Shown here: positions 31,849 to 42,282 of the stretch, piece by piece
Numbering within the stretch: the first letter of the stretch is position 1
Layout: the number at the start of each line of letters is the position of its first letter
Assembly: GCA_049999765.1 (NCBI GenBank)
Contig: JBNGIQ010005258.1
Coordinates: 1-46,997, forward strand
DNA: 46,997 nucleotides
Direction of reading: 5' to 3'
DNA from: Phaeoceros laevis
Lineage: Eukaryota; Anthocerotophyta; Anthocerotopsida; Notothyladales
Position numbers and translations under genes: made by a program
The notes under the pieces: model-generated
The model's input: the letters and a program-made list of their open reading frames with translations, nothing else
What the model was told of the DNA's origin: nothing
Database searches by the model: none

Positions 31849-33982
31849 TCACAGAGGCTTTTCGAGGCTAATGGTTGTATTTTTGGGGCACTGATAACAG
31901 CTATCAAAAAATCCGAAGGAATTGATCTGGCGGACGAAATTAGTTGTGCTGGCCCACGCACCAAACCCAAATCCGATCACCAGAACCCAGCAAGCCATGA
32001 GGAGGCAGATGGCGAACATGGTGGACCAGCTGAGGAAGTACTGCGGTTGCCAATCAGATTCCTGCACAGACCCACCATGGTTGCACTTTCAGCTAATTAA
32101 TCAGTGTGCTTTTCCTTTTTCAATCGCGGCTGACTTAATAGAAACAGAGTGCATGCCATTTCTTCACCTGCCGGGCCTTTTTGGATCGGTATACGTAGAT
32201 GAAAGCGGCGTTGGGGATGATGTACACCGTGAAAGAAATGAAGTAAGCTCCCATCATGGAGTTGATGGGACCGAAGAAGGGGATGGCCAAAGCAAAGAAC
32301 CATATGATCAGCACAATGGGGACTCTGCTTAGGGACTTGAGCAAGTAGGCCCTTTCGATGGTGTGGATCCGTAAGACCTTCTCCCAGAAGAAGAAGAGTG
32401 GCATGATGTTGGTCATGAAGGAGGTCATCTGCGTTTGAAGGCAGGAGCTGTGGGTGAGCCACATACACTCTTTCTTCTCATGAATGGAAGCAGGCCTGCT
32501 ACCAGCTGCAAAGGGGTCGTGAACAGGACTAAATCACCTGATGCAGAATCATGGCGATGATGGCCACGTTTTTGTAGGGAGACGGCGGCAGAACTGCGAA
32601 GGCGTTGGAGTGGGTGAGCATCTCGTCACCGTACGCCCAGTAAACGGATATGGAGTCTGGCAGGGTGAGCAGGTAGGTGTAGCCCACTGCAGCTGCATAA
32701 GCATACTTGTAGTTCTTAGGCTTCCACATGGCCTCCATAATTTCTCTGGGAAGCCAGCCATGGCAACAGGATGAGAAAGGAGAAAGGAGATCCTCCAGAT
32801 GAGCCTGCAGAGCTGGCCAAGAAATGCCATCAACTTATCAGCAGAGAGCAGCTCACATAGCGAGCCCGTGGCTCCCGTAAGCGAAGAGAATGTTAGTTGC
32901 ACCGGAGAAGAACTGCACCATATCCTTGGGTCCCTGGTGGGTCACTGGCTGGACCTGTGACAAGCGTGGAGTCATCTCTTGGCGCAGAGAGAAGGCAGGA
33001 GGAGTCCTACATTTTGTCCAGAGCTGTGGCCACAAGCAGGAGAGTGGAGAAAGAAAACTCACCTGGCCTCGGTGGAGTGCTGCTTTGGTCATGTAAGCAG
33101 AAGTGTAGCTGGTGGTAAGGATGCCGAGCAAAGAGACGATCCGGAAGTTGTGCAGAGTGGGAATGAGCACCGATGGCAGGGCTATGGCTCCGAAGAGGTA
33201 GAGCCACTGCCTCTTGTTCCACCTAGAATCCATGTAGTATATGTTGCTGCTGCAGGCTATCAGTTGTAGTGTGCAAGCAAAGATGAGGTACATCATGTTT
33301 ATTGTCACCACCACCCGGCCGGCCCAACTGCCCACGATGCCACCGATGACCTCGTGATACTGCTCCGCTAAAGAGGAGGCATTTCATCAGTGCATCCAAG
33401 CTGTGACACATGTACTAGACCAAAGCTAGCCTGCAAGTTCAACAACTGATTACCTGAACCACATGCCTCTCGGCAAATTTCACTCCTGCAATAGCTCTTC
33501 GTGACAGGAACTCTGCATATATCCAGCTGAGGAGGTAGACAGTCCAAAGGCCGAAAGACCCATACAGGAACTGGAAACTTATCCCAAAGCCGTATCCCAT
33601 TTGAGACAAGGTGTAAGGTAGTGTAAGAATGACTGAGCCAACCTGAACATGGCCAAACAAATTCAGCCAAAACTTCATAATAACCATGATCACCAGTAGA
33701 AGTACTTAGTAGTTGCGGTGGTGGCTAGAACTGTTCATGTTAGCCTACCTGTGCAGATGTGGCTGTGAGCCAGGCGTCGTAAACTGAGCCCCCATGCCAC
33801 ATGCTCTTCTTCAAAATTTCAAACCAGGACGCTGTAGAGAAATCAATGGTCTGCTTCCCAAGCAGTTGCGCTCTTCTGATGTCCACAACCTCTTGTTCAC
33901 GCTCTTTGGGCAGAGCCAGCTCTCGATTGGTCCGCATTCTTGCCACATCGCCATCACCCACATCTGCGATACTAGTACTCAT
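31849..33982 (-). CDS. AUX1: AUX/LAX-family auxin influx carrier
   Basis: Seven exons on the minus strand: 33982-33749, 33642-33454, 33359-33063, 32954-32857, 32745-32538, 32428-32168 and 32061-31849. All are GT-AG, with introns of 94-111 bp and 1500 coding nt (499 residues; Arabidopsis AUX1 has 485). It is a multi-pass plasma-membrane permease (AAAP superfamily) that imports auxin with protons. Family hallmarks are MWHGGSVYDAW at the first helix, VILTLPYTLSQMG, LQLIACSSNIYYMD, FSGATNILFAYGSHG, IMEAMWKPKNYKY, LAIPFFGPINSMMG, SFTVYIIPN, and the C-terminal GFGFGAWASTTNFVRQI. The cytosolic N-terminus (about 60 residues) is charged. The first ATG in frame is 33982; the frame is open a little upstream. 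The sequence is diverged from seed-plant AUX1, so substrate preference is inferred only. Confidence 0.93.
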
Positions 33983-34669
33983 CTTGAAGGCAGGGGGCAC
34001 AAAATTTTCCACCAGATCACTTAAAATTTCCTCTTGGCGATCGCCCGCACGATCCCACTCTTAGCTATAGTAGTCTACGCCATCCCCTCGTGCACAGACG
34101 TATGCATTGGGAATTCGCTGAAAGCTGAGTTCCGATGGGAAGTGAGCAAAGTCTGTACCAAAGTTCGTCACGCAGTTCGCGAGCTGTCGTACAATGGCTC
34201 CCAGCTGCGTCTTTCATCAGCTTTACCCCAGATTGACACCAACGCCATCCCCGTTTTCAATGTGGGAGAAGGACGTTTTGTCAGATTAGTGTATGATGAC
34301 ATCGGAGTGATCGAGGCCGGAGCGGAGGGTGTAGGACTGGTCGATGTCGTAGACCGTAGCGAACCTCCAGTAATTAACTCTCTCTTATTACTCATAAGTT
34401 GTGCCGAAAGTTTAGCCAGAGTATCCGAGTGAGGAGGGAGCAAGATTTTTAGCTTTTAGGAAAGAAGCCAGGTACGCACAGCACCGAAGCAATCGCATTT
34501 TCAGCGGAAAGCAAAAGCAACCATGTGTGAAGCGGGGCCACCCAAGGGATGAGCGCTCACCGTCTTGCCGACACGTGCTCTTCCCGCCAACTCCTCTTCA
34601 GTTTTGCGAACGCGAGGAGCAGATGGGAGTGGAGTTGGCGGTCGGCAGCATCAGCACTTAGTCTGCGCC
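33983..34669. promoter_or_regulatory. Head-to-head intergenic region (shared promoter)
   Basis: 687 bp separate the start codons of the AUX/LAX gene (minus) and the membrane-protein gene (plus). Overlapping frames on both strands (34034-34432 plus, 34168-34443 minus) mirror each other and neither resembles a family. No clear TATA box was seen. Confidence 0.4.
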
Positions 34670-36566
34670 ATGTCTCAGAAGGCACCATCTGTAGGTTCCT
34701 GATGGTGCCAGCAATCCCCTTTCACCTTCAAAATCTCGAATGCGATGCGGTGTCTTCTGTAGCCTGATTAGCACAAGGGAAGCGGTTCTTTCGTGAAGGA
34801 TCAGATCCTGAAGCTCCTCAGTCTTAGCTGGCTTGTTGTTGTTTGGGATTGGAGCTGGAGTACTTAGTTGCTCGTGCCTGGATCTGAATTTGAGAGGCTG
34901 GCGTGGGGCTTTGTCTTGAACCACATGGTTGGACATTCTTCGAGCTAGGGTTGGAGTGTTCTCTTCTTTTGGCAGAGCAGCAGCGCGGGGAGAAGCCGCT
35001 CCTGATTTGGTCCTTTGTTGCAGAGACATGAACCTTTCTACCATCGATTCGGTCTGGTGTCCCCGGTCAAGTCTCAGATAGGTGAGTATAAAATTGAGTG
35101 TCACCTACTCAAATGCCAGAGCCCCGTGTTCATGTGACGAGTCTGGTGACCTCCGGATTGCCTAGTCCCTAACCATGCTTGTGGCACAGGCCCCTCGGCT
35201 GATGGCTCCCATGGTACTCAGAGCAACTCCGTGGCCCCTGAGCGTTTGCAAGAGTCGGCTGAGGTAGCAGACGCAGCAGAAGACGTTGCTCAGGGTTCCT
35301 GTTGTGACTTCCGCATGGCCTCACTCTCTGAGGATGAGTGCGGCCTTTCCAATAATTTGCTAGGGAGAGAAGAATCCTCTGAAGGCGGATCTCATCCTCT
35401 AATATCTGGCCATTCCCCGGTTTGTCAAAACAATGAGGATGCAGACCTCGTGGAGAAATGTCAAACGGAGGAACTCGCTATTATTGAGACTGCTGTATTG
35501 AGATTGCTGCAGAAGGAGAAAGCGCAACTCCCTACAGAGGCTTCCGATAGTAGTGCAGCACAGCCTGGGGAGCAAGCAGTTCAAGATGTACTAAGGGACA
35601 AGTCATTACTTCTAGGATTGTTGCAAGAGGTATACCCGGGACTGCTAGAAGTTCAGCAAGCATAACCAGATTTTCTGTTACTGGATGAACCTTTGGAGCT
35701 TTGGATGGAGAATTGCTCTTTGCTTGGAATAGTCCAGCAGAGGTGTGGTAATGTGACTTGTTTCAAGTCCTGTGGATCGTCTTTGTCATTGTGTCTAATT
35801 GCATTTTTTTTTTTTCTTTTTGCAACAGGTAAGGTCCTTCCGTAACGAACGGAACCTGAGGCAAACACAGGTACCAGAGTGCGACGAGTCTAGGCAGTTG
35901 CAGGAATCTGCGGACAGGTTTGAGAAGCCCGAGCAGGAAGCTCTTCCTCCACAGCCAGAACAGAACTTGAAGGAGGTGGTAGAGGCTGCTGCTCATGCAG
36001 CTGTTGCAGCAGCTGAGGCAGCCAAAGCAGCAGCTGCATCAGTGAAACAAAATTCCACCGCAATAGAGACCTTGGTGAAGTCGCTGAATGGGGTGCCAAG
36101 CACTCAAACGAATGTCCAAAGTGCAGAGCGCGTGGAAGTGGATGTCAGCAGTCATCCCGACGTGGAAAAGGCAAGTGAAAGCCAAGCATCAGGTGATCCC
36201 AAAGTTGTGGAGCTTGCCAAGGTGGTATGCAAGCAAAACAGGCTGACGCATTGGCTTTTGGGATTTATGGTTGTAACAACTGCTGTGTGGCGTTTCAAGA
36301 CAGTGTCCGTGGTCATGAAGTTACAGAAAAAGGTATCTAAGCCAGTAGAGTCCCTCCAAAGTATGTTCGGCGGAGACAAGGATGAGTCATCGAATCCACC
36401 AAAACTCCCAGGATTTCAAGAGATTGCCACTCTTTTGCAGGGCGACCCTGAAACCGGCAAACCAGGACTTTTCTCGGGCCCCACACATGCCGAAGATGAA
36501 GGCCCAGTAGGGCAAAAATTTAACCGTCGGTTTCCAATCAGGCGTCTGTTCCCTCACCACGATTAA
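34670..36566 (+). CDS. Uncharacterised single-pass membrane protein
   Basis: Proposed exons are 34670-34690, 35024-35081, 35190-35629 and 35829-36566, with strong donor and acceptor sites (for example GTGAGTAT at 35082) and a continuous 418-codon frame. The tiny first exon (MSQKAPS) is the least certain part. Features in order: a basic start (SRHEPFYHRFGLVSP), a long acidic Ser/Glu-rich low-complexity region, leucine-rich LLLGLLQE, an Ala-rich helix (AAAHAAVAAAEAAKAAAA, about 225-243), one hydrophobic segment HWLLGFMVVTTAVWRF (about 314-329), then a basic amphipathic stretch and a short Pro-rich tail. No family is recognised. Skipping the 35630 splice would end the protein at QEVYPGLLEVQQA, a possible alternative form. 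It shares an intergenic region with the AUX/LAX gene. Confidence 0.6.
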
Positions 36567-37130
36567 GCCAGGCTATAGATGTTTGATGTTTGTAAGATTT
36601 CCCACCTGTAACACTATTGTGCTTCTGCGAACTCCTGCCCATAATGCATGAAGGGTCCAAGAGGAAATGTTCAGACGCCTCTCTGGACTCAGTGTATGGA
36701 GAATCATTGGAGATGCACTGTCCAAGTTAAGAGTTAGATAAAGGCTCTCCCTGTGCTCTTGAGATAGTCTACACACCTGAAGCGGATACTGGTGCTGGTG
36801 GCAGGCTATCGCAGAGACGCAGGTGTAATTGTGCAGACGGGGCGAGAGTGATGAATTTTGTTTGCGGGCCTTGGAAAGCAACTTACATGGAAGAAAAAGC
36901 ACACATGAAGTGAAGGTGTGACTTAGCATAAAGTAACCGATCAGTTGATGACAATTAAATCAGACATGGTGATACAGGCCAGCTCATTGGAACATGGCGA
37001 AGTCTCATATACTACATTGTATGACCTGGTCGCAAGTCAGATTGTTCTGGTATTTACAGATTGGCAGGGCTTGGCTCCAAGTGTCAGGACTCGCAGCTGA
37101 ATGATAACCGAAAAATTTGCAGACATGAAC
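36567..37130. other. Convergent 3' intergenic region
   Basis: It lies between the membrane-protein gene (plus) and the NSP2-like gene (minus). No supported frame; probably both 3' UTRs. Confidence 0.5.
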
Positions 37131-40100
37131 CTATTGTTGGCAGCGCCAAGCAGAAGCTGATATCAAGGGGAAGGACCTCCATCCCAGGACAAGGCGGTGA
37201 CCCCGTTGCTCCAGACGGTACCCATCTCGGAAAAGGGAGAGCAGCAGCTTGGCTTGCCACTGGCTCTTGTAGCTTGTTTGCGTTGGTACAAATCCACTAG
37301 CAAAGGCCAGCGAGCTCCAGTGCTTGGAAGTCGATGGCGTGCGCATGCTGCCCTCCTCGTTCTTCCTCATCACATCCTCCGTGCTGAAATTGTAGATCTG
37401 GCTGGAACTCAATGTCTCGAAACCACCTTCGCTAAGGCCGCTGGGGAGAGCTTGTGAGCACCTCTGAGGCGAAAAACTGCCTTCATGGTTCTCCGACTCT
37501 GAGAAGAACTCCTCCATAGCAGCGTCGGTGTGGCCCATGGCAGAGAAGTTGGCTACCAGGTTGGCTATCCTGGGGGCAAGGAAAATCCTCTCTACCATGT
37601 GCCGCACTGTGCTCTCGGGTGCCAGGCTTGCCTCCAGAGAATCAAAGATGGCAGAGTAGTGGTGCAAAGCTTCGAAAAAGAAGTTGACGGAGTTGCCTGC
37701 TCCCCCTTGCGAGGGAAAGCAACAGCTCAGCTCCTCCTCCACCACAGTCATTACCGCCGGGGAGAGCTTGTTCATGGCGGAAAAAAAAGCATGAACTGCC
37801 CCCAGAGTGATGCGGGAGGACTGGAACGCGCTCCCTCCCGTGCCCATGTGGGGCAGGTGCAGCATACAGTTGACGGCTATGGCCTCCCCCTTGACCAGCT
37901 TCAGCACTGCAGGCCTGAATTCCTGCGAGTTCTCCACATCAACCTTGGCCTGGTGGAAGGAAAAGGGGATATGCAGCGAGGCCGCGAATTCCGAGAGCCT
38001 CCTTCCGGTCTCCTGGACCGTGGAGATGAGGGAACCAGGGGTGCGCTTGGAGCCGCTGGACCCCCGGCAAAGGGCCGTGATCCTCAGATGCGGCGGGCCT
38101 TCCGGCCTGGAGGCCAGAGCTTGCATCAGGGACGGCCACTGCATTCCCTCCATGATGTCGTAGTCGATGATGTGCACCCTTTTCTCGTTCTCAAACGCCT
38201 CGAGAATGGCCTGGTTTGCGGTGAAGTGGGCGAATTTGATGTAGGGGGAGATCTCGTGCAAGATTTGAAACGCTCCCAGCGTGTCCGCAATGGGGTCGCA
38301 TTTTCCGACCTCCACAAGGGCGGAGGAGCTTCCACCCTTGGCAGACACACCCAACTGGTCCACACGGCACTGGAGACCCTCGCAAAAGTAGGCTGCCACC
38401 CGCTGCATGGTGGAGCCGCTTCTGGAGGAGAGCTCCTTGAGCCGAACCAAAATCACGCTGACAAGGTCTATGTTGCTCATCGCCATCGCCTCGGCTCCTG
38501 CAAGGAGAAGGTGCACGAGGCGGATGCCATTGTATTCCGACTCCGAGGAGGTTCCGTCAGGAGTGGCGCCCCATGGAGGAGCCCACTGGTGCTGGAACGC
38601 TGTGGCAGCAGCAGGTGGAAGCACCTTCTGCTGGCCATGGCATTCAGCTGTAACAATGGTGGGGGCGGCAGGCCTGCACTTGGCGTGGCCCCCATCGGCC
38701 TCATCAAGGCTGATGAAGTCTGAGCGTGATTGCAATTCAGGGCTGGTACCCAAGACACCGTTGGGGGGCTGCAACAAAACGCCACCTTCCTGGAATTCAG
38801 CACGGAAATCTTGAGGTGAAAAGTAGCCTGTGCTGGAGCCTGGTGGTGAGCTGGAGCAATCTGTGCCGTCACTCTGTAGCAGCTCCAGGAACTGCACCTC
38901 GAAATCTTCCATGTGCAGGTCCTCCCTGAAGAAGTTGAGCTCCTCCCTTTCCCGCCGCTGCACGTTGCTTCCAGCAGGATCATCAGATGCAACCAGCTCC
39001 ACAGGACCGTTCATGTCATCGTCACCCAGCTGTAACACATGATGCATTTCCTCCTCCTCTCCTGAGATCTCATGGAGCATGGAAGTCATGAGAGATCGGA
39101 TCTGCGATTCTTGCACATTCTGACAAGCAGCAGGATCCTTCAACAGAAACTGGGCTTCCGCGGGCTCCGGAAAGATGACGTCCTCCTGCCGCCCGTCCAG
39201 AGAGTGCAGCGTCGTGGTCTCCAGCTCAAAAGGGTGATTGTCTGAGACTCCTCCATCAGCCAATTGGGGCGCTGCAGCATTCACGGTAGACGCTGTGCAA
39301 CCATCCACGCGAAGGTCGCCCCACGACACCGGCTCCAAGGACGACTGATTGGACAACGTGGGGCACAGCACGGAAACCGGGCTGAGCTCACCCATTCCGC
39401 CACCGGAGTGGAGAGTTTCCGAGTCACTGGAACCGTCTCCACAAGCACCCTTGTCCCCGCATTCAAGCTCCTGGGGATGCAATTCTTGCTGGTTGCGCAC
39501 AGGCGACCCCACCTTGCTGACTGCGGACTGCTCAGAGACGGTGGGAGAGTCGCAAGTGAGAATGAGGTACTTCTTGTCCCTCTTGAGCCTGAATTCTCCG
39601 CAGTTGTCCTCCGAAACGCCCACTCTGGCTGACCGCTTCTTCTTCTGCCCTGAGAGATTTCTGCTCGTCGCCTGTTGCTGCAGGTCCTCCTTCTCTTTGC
39701 TCTTGGCATTCTTGGCAGCGGAGAAGCTTGCGCAATTCCTGGCCTTGCTGCCTCTCCTGGACTTGGAGGCACCCCTCCCCACTTGGATGAATTCCAGGCG
39801 CAACTCGCCGGCGGGCTTGGTTGCAGGAAGCTTGGTGCTGCTGCCCCTCTTCGATTGGCACACCACTCCATTCTGCTGGTCCGAGCCGCTTCCACCATCG
39901 CAGTCTCCGTCCCCGCCGGCCTCTTGAGCTGTCATCTCCGCATCGGCGAGCTCGCAGCAGCCGGATTTGTTGCTCCTCTCCCGGTACGAATTGCCATCGC
40001 TGACAATGCTGACCCTGGAGTCGGAGCGGATGAGCGAGGCGGGGTGGTGCTGCTGGTTGCGCACTTCCCCTTGCACCACAGAACTGTAATTCCCGCACAC

Positions 40101-40244
40101 AGACTTGCGGGAACCGGAGCTGGAGACAATCGAGGATGAGCTGTCGCTCACGGGATGATGATGCAGCAGCTGTTTCCCGGCGGAGTTGCTGCTGTTCTCG
40201 TCAGAGTAGATCTCCTTGATGGCTCGCGATCTCAATGTGGCCAT
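37131..40244 (-). CDS. NSP2: NSP2-type GRAS transcription regulator with a giant N-terminus
   Basis: An intron-less gene of 1037 residues. The GRAS domain is about 568-1035: leucine heptad LVHLLLAGAEAMAMSN, AAYFCEGLQ, VHIIDYDIMEGMQWPSLMQAL (around 689, the VHIID motif), LRITALCR, STVQETGRRLSEFAASL, PFYRE-like YSAIFDSLEAS and MVERIFLAPRI, and SAW-type QAKLLLSLFRDGYRLEQRG ending in ISASAW. DYDIMEGMQW and the HHYSAIFDSLEA stretch are typical of the NSP2 group, which works with NSP1 in symbiosis signalling and strigolactone synthesis. There are two oddities. About 570 residues precede the GRAS domain (Ser-rich, acidic patches, NLS-like QKKKRSAR), where seed-plant NSP2 has few. About 90 extra residues lie between PFYRE and SAW. 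The start is the first ATG in frame (40244); the frame is open 63 codons further up. No DELLA motif is present. Confidence 0.9.
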   Translation of the reverse strand: MATLRSRAIKEIYSDENSSNSAGKQLLHHHPVSDSSSSIVSSSGSRKSVCGNYSSVVQGEVRNQQHHPASLIRSDSRVSIVSDGNSYRERSNKSGCCELADAEMTAQEAGGDGDCDGGSGSDQQNGVVCQSKRGSSTKLPATKPAGELRLEFIQVGRGASKSRRGSKARNCASFSAAKNAKSKEKEDLQQQATSRNLSGQKKKRSARVGVSEDNCGEFRLKRDKKYLILTCDSPTVSEQSAVSKVGSPVRNQQELHPQELECGDKGACGDGSSDSETLHSGGGMGELSPVSVLCPTLSNQSSLEPVSWGDLRVDGCTASTVNAAAPQLADGGVSDNHPFELETTTLHSLDGRQEDVIFPEPAEAQFLLKDPAACQNVQESQIRSLMTSMLHEISGEEEEMHHVLQLGDDDMNGPVELVASDDPAGSNVQRREREELNFFREDLHMEDFEVQFLELLQSDGTDCSSSPPGSSTGYFSPQDFRAEFQEGGVLLQPPNGVLGTSPELQSRSDFISLDEADGGHAKCRPAAPTIVTAECHGQQKVLPPAAATAFQHQWAPPWGATPDGTSSESEYNGIRLVHLLLAGAEAMAMSNIDLVSVILVRLKELSSRSGSTMQRVAAYFCEGLQCRVDQLGVSAKGGSSSALVEVGKCDPIADTLGAFQILHEISPYIKFAHFTANQAILEAFENEKRVHIIDYDIMEGMQWPSLMQALASRPEGPPHLRITALCRGSSGSKRTPGSLISTVQETGRRLSEFAASLHIPFSFHQAKVDVENSQEFRPAVLKLVKGEAIAVNCMLHLPHMGTGGSAFQSSRITLGAVHAFFSAMNKLSPAVMTVVEEELSCCFPSQGGAGNSVNFFFEALHHYSAIFDSLEASLAPESTVRHMVERIFLAPRIANLVANFSAMGHTDAAMEEFFSESENHEGSFSPQRCSQALPSGLSEGGFETLSSSQIYNFSTEDVMRKNEEGSMRTPSTSKHWSSLAFASGFVPTQTSYKSQWQAKLLLSLFRDGYRLEQRGHRLVLGWRSFPLISASAWRCQQ
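38437..38454 (-). promoter_or_regulatory. Possible miR171-type target site in the NSP2-like mRNA
   Basis: On the minus strand GATTTTGGTTCGGCTCAA, within the leucine heptad I coding region (VILVRLKEL), matches 15 of 18 bases of the conserved miR171 target in GRAS genes. Mismatches fall near the centre. Some NSP2 genes are known miR171 targets; this site is weaker and unproven. Confidence 0.3.
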
Positions 40245-42244
40245 TGCGACAGGTGATAATTTCAGTGGTGATGGAGGAAAGGGCTGGTCGGAGGAGGCTT
40301 GAGGAGAAAGGGAAGAGGAAAGGCACGGGCAATGGCAGGCCAGGGGGGGCGTTGAAAGACAGCCAACGAACTGCGGGACGGAGCCTCGCCGATGTCTTTG
40401 TAGTGACGGCAGTGGAGAGAGGTGAGAGAGCAAGAAAAGGGTCCTCGGAACCTCAAACCGACAAGTGAAGGTTGCAGTTGCTGGCCCGTCAGGTAATACT
40501 TGGCTGGTCGGGGGTCTTTATGTGACCACCTTTCACCGTGGAGTCGAACGACACGGAGAGCCCAAAGGCAGGGCAAGGCAAGGCAAGGCGCGTCGCCGAA
40601 ACAAGTACACCCTGATGCGGGAACCGAAAGGCCGATGCAGATCCGGTAAAGCGGATTAAATTGAGCCGTATATTCGTGAAAGGCTTCTTTGTTGGCGGGA
40701 CGAATGGAAGGAAGAAGCTGGAGAATCATCAGAAAGTGAGCAGGGGAGACGTACGCGGTACAACGGACGCGTCGGAAATATTTGTTTCTTGTTACAACAG
40801 CTCAAGACTTGCTCCAACAGGCCAAGGGAAGGCCACTTCTGGGACCTGTTTAGACAGGTTGGTGGAATCCGGCGTAGCTGCTGGCTACATGCCTATTTGA
40901 GACCGGGTAAAGATACTCGTAGATGGGTGTCACGTGTACAGTATAGTGGAAACTTTGGTCGTGCCTCTCGCTTGGTTGGAATATTGGGTGCGTAGCGGAG
41001 TCGGCACCTCTGGAGCATCTACTCCCTCCCCTAAAAATCAGCGGGCACGGTGTGGGCCCCGCTGCCCGGCACCGGCTACAGCCGGATGCGCTCACCGGCT
41101 GCGTCTGTGGAGGCGCATGCCCATAGGCCACGCTTGCATGCGCATCCAGGCATCCAGGAGAGCCCGGACCGTATGATGCCGGAGGCATCTTTGGGCCCCA
41201 GCATCAACAATCCAGAGCAAACAAAAGGTATCCAACCGCCTTCGTTAATGCCCTTACTGGCCAACAAGGATGGGCTGTCGATGACCCACCCGGGTTGGTT
41301 GAGTTTGCACCCCCGCCATAATAGTGGTGATGTACCGCGACCTGCCAATCGAAAGCGGACACCTGGGCTAGCGTGGCGGCGCTGTAGAGACGGATATGCC
41401 ACTATATATGACATCCACACCCAGAAGGTAACCAACCCTCTTCTCTGATTGATCAAGCAACTTAGAGCACCGACGCGCTGCTTGCGCATGGACGCACGTC
41501 GGTTTTGGCATGTCCTACATCCTCGGGCCCGAAGGATCCCATCGACACCTATTTTGGCGGGTGTCCTATGGCAGACCGCCTGTCCATCGTTCCGCTCGAA
41601 ATAGTTGACCTTCATCAGGGGGTACTCGTTTTAGGGAGGGGCCGACTAGTTTCGCCCGTTTTCTTTGTCAGACACCTTTTCTTGTGCCTCACAAGCTCAA
41701 AATCGGCCCCCGAATGTGCGCTCCTTTGGCACGGTTGCGGAACTCCCGGCACCCTGCACGCTTTGCCAACCTACGTGGCCACGGTGCCACGCAGATCCGG
41801 TTGCCTGTCGCCTAAGTACCGGAAAACCGCCACGTACCATGGTGAGCATGGATGGACCATCATCCTCACTCACGGCACCAACGGCTTTGCGTGCTGTTCT
41901 GGTCGAGCAGCCGGTTCGTGGGACACGTCGGTGTGGTATGCCAGGTATGCCGAGCGCTGACTAGACGTCGTTTTGCCGGAGCCCTGACAAGCGAGTCTCC
42001 ACGAATTTCGCGACGACTTTCCTGAAAAACAGGTTCTGTTTCGCCAAGCCAAAGAGTGAAAAAATGGCGAAACCTAACTTTTGGTGGACTGGACAAGCGT
42101 ATGCCATACTGTCCTATTTGATGTCTACAACTGTCGGGTTTAAGCCAAGTCTAGCCGTCGATCGTCCCAGCTAAACTAGCGGTACCCCCAACTGTTGGAA
42201 ACCGGGGACTTGTCCGTCCCCCTCCACTCCTCCATCCATCAGGT

Positions 42245-42282
42245 AGATACTTTCATGTGCACCTCTGCACATGAAAATATCT
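42245..42282. repeat. Short hairpin (16-bp arms, 6-nt loop)
   Basis: AGATACTTTCATGTGC and its reverse complement with one mismatch surround the loop ACCTCT. It could fold in RNA or mark a transposon end. Confidence 0.7.

Noticed and set aside
34034-34443. Overlapping plus- and minus-strand frames between AUX/LAX and the membrane protein gene
   Set aside because: Mirror frames of similar length with no recognisable motif; more likely promoter sequence.
34658-35104. 148-codon minus-strand frame overlapping the 5' exons of the membrane protein gene
   Set aside because: It reads fairly like protein (ELQDLILHERTASLVLIRL), but the plus strand has two strong splice sites in the same stretch giving a continuous frame, so I kept the plus-strand gene. 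RNA-seq strand data would decide.
37530-38723. 397-codon plus-strand frame
   Set aside because: Antisense shadow of the NSP2-like GRAS domain.
41076-41960. Two medium frames (minus 41076-41615, plus 41505-41960)
   Set aside because: GC-rich DNA, no motifs, no splice pattern; insufficient support.
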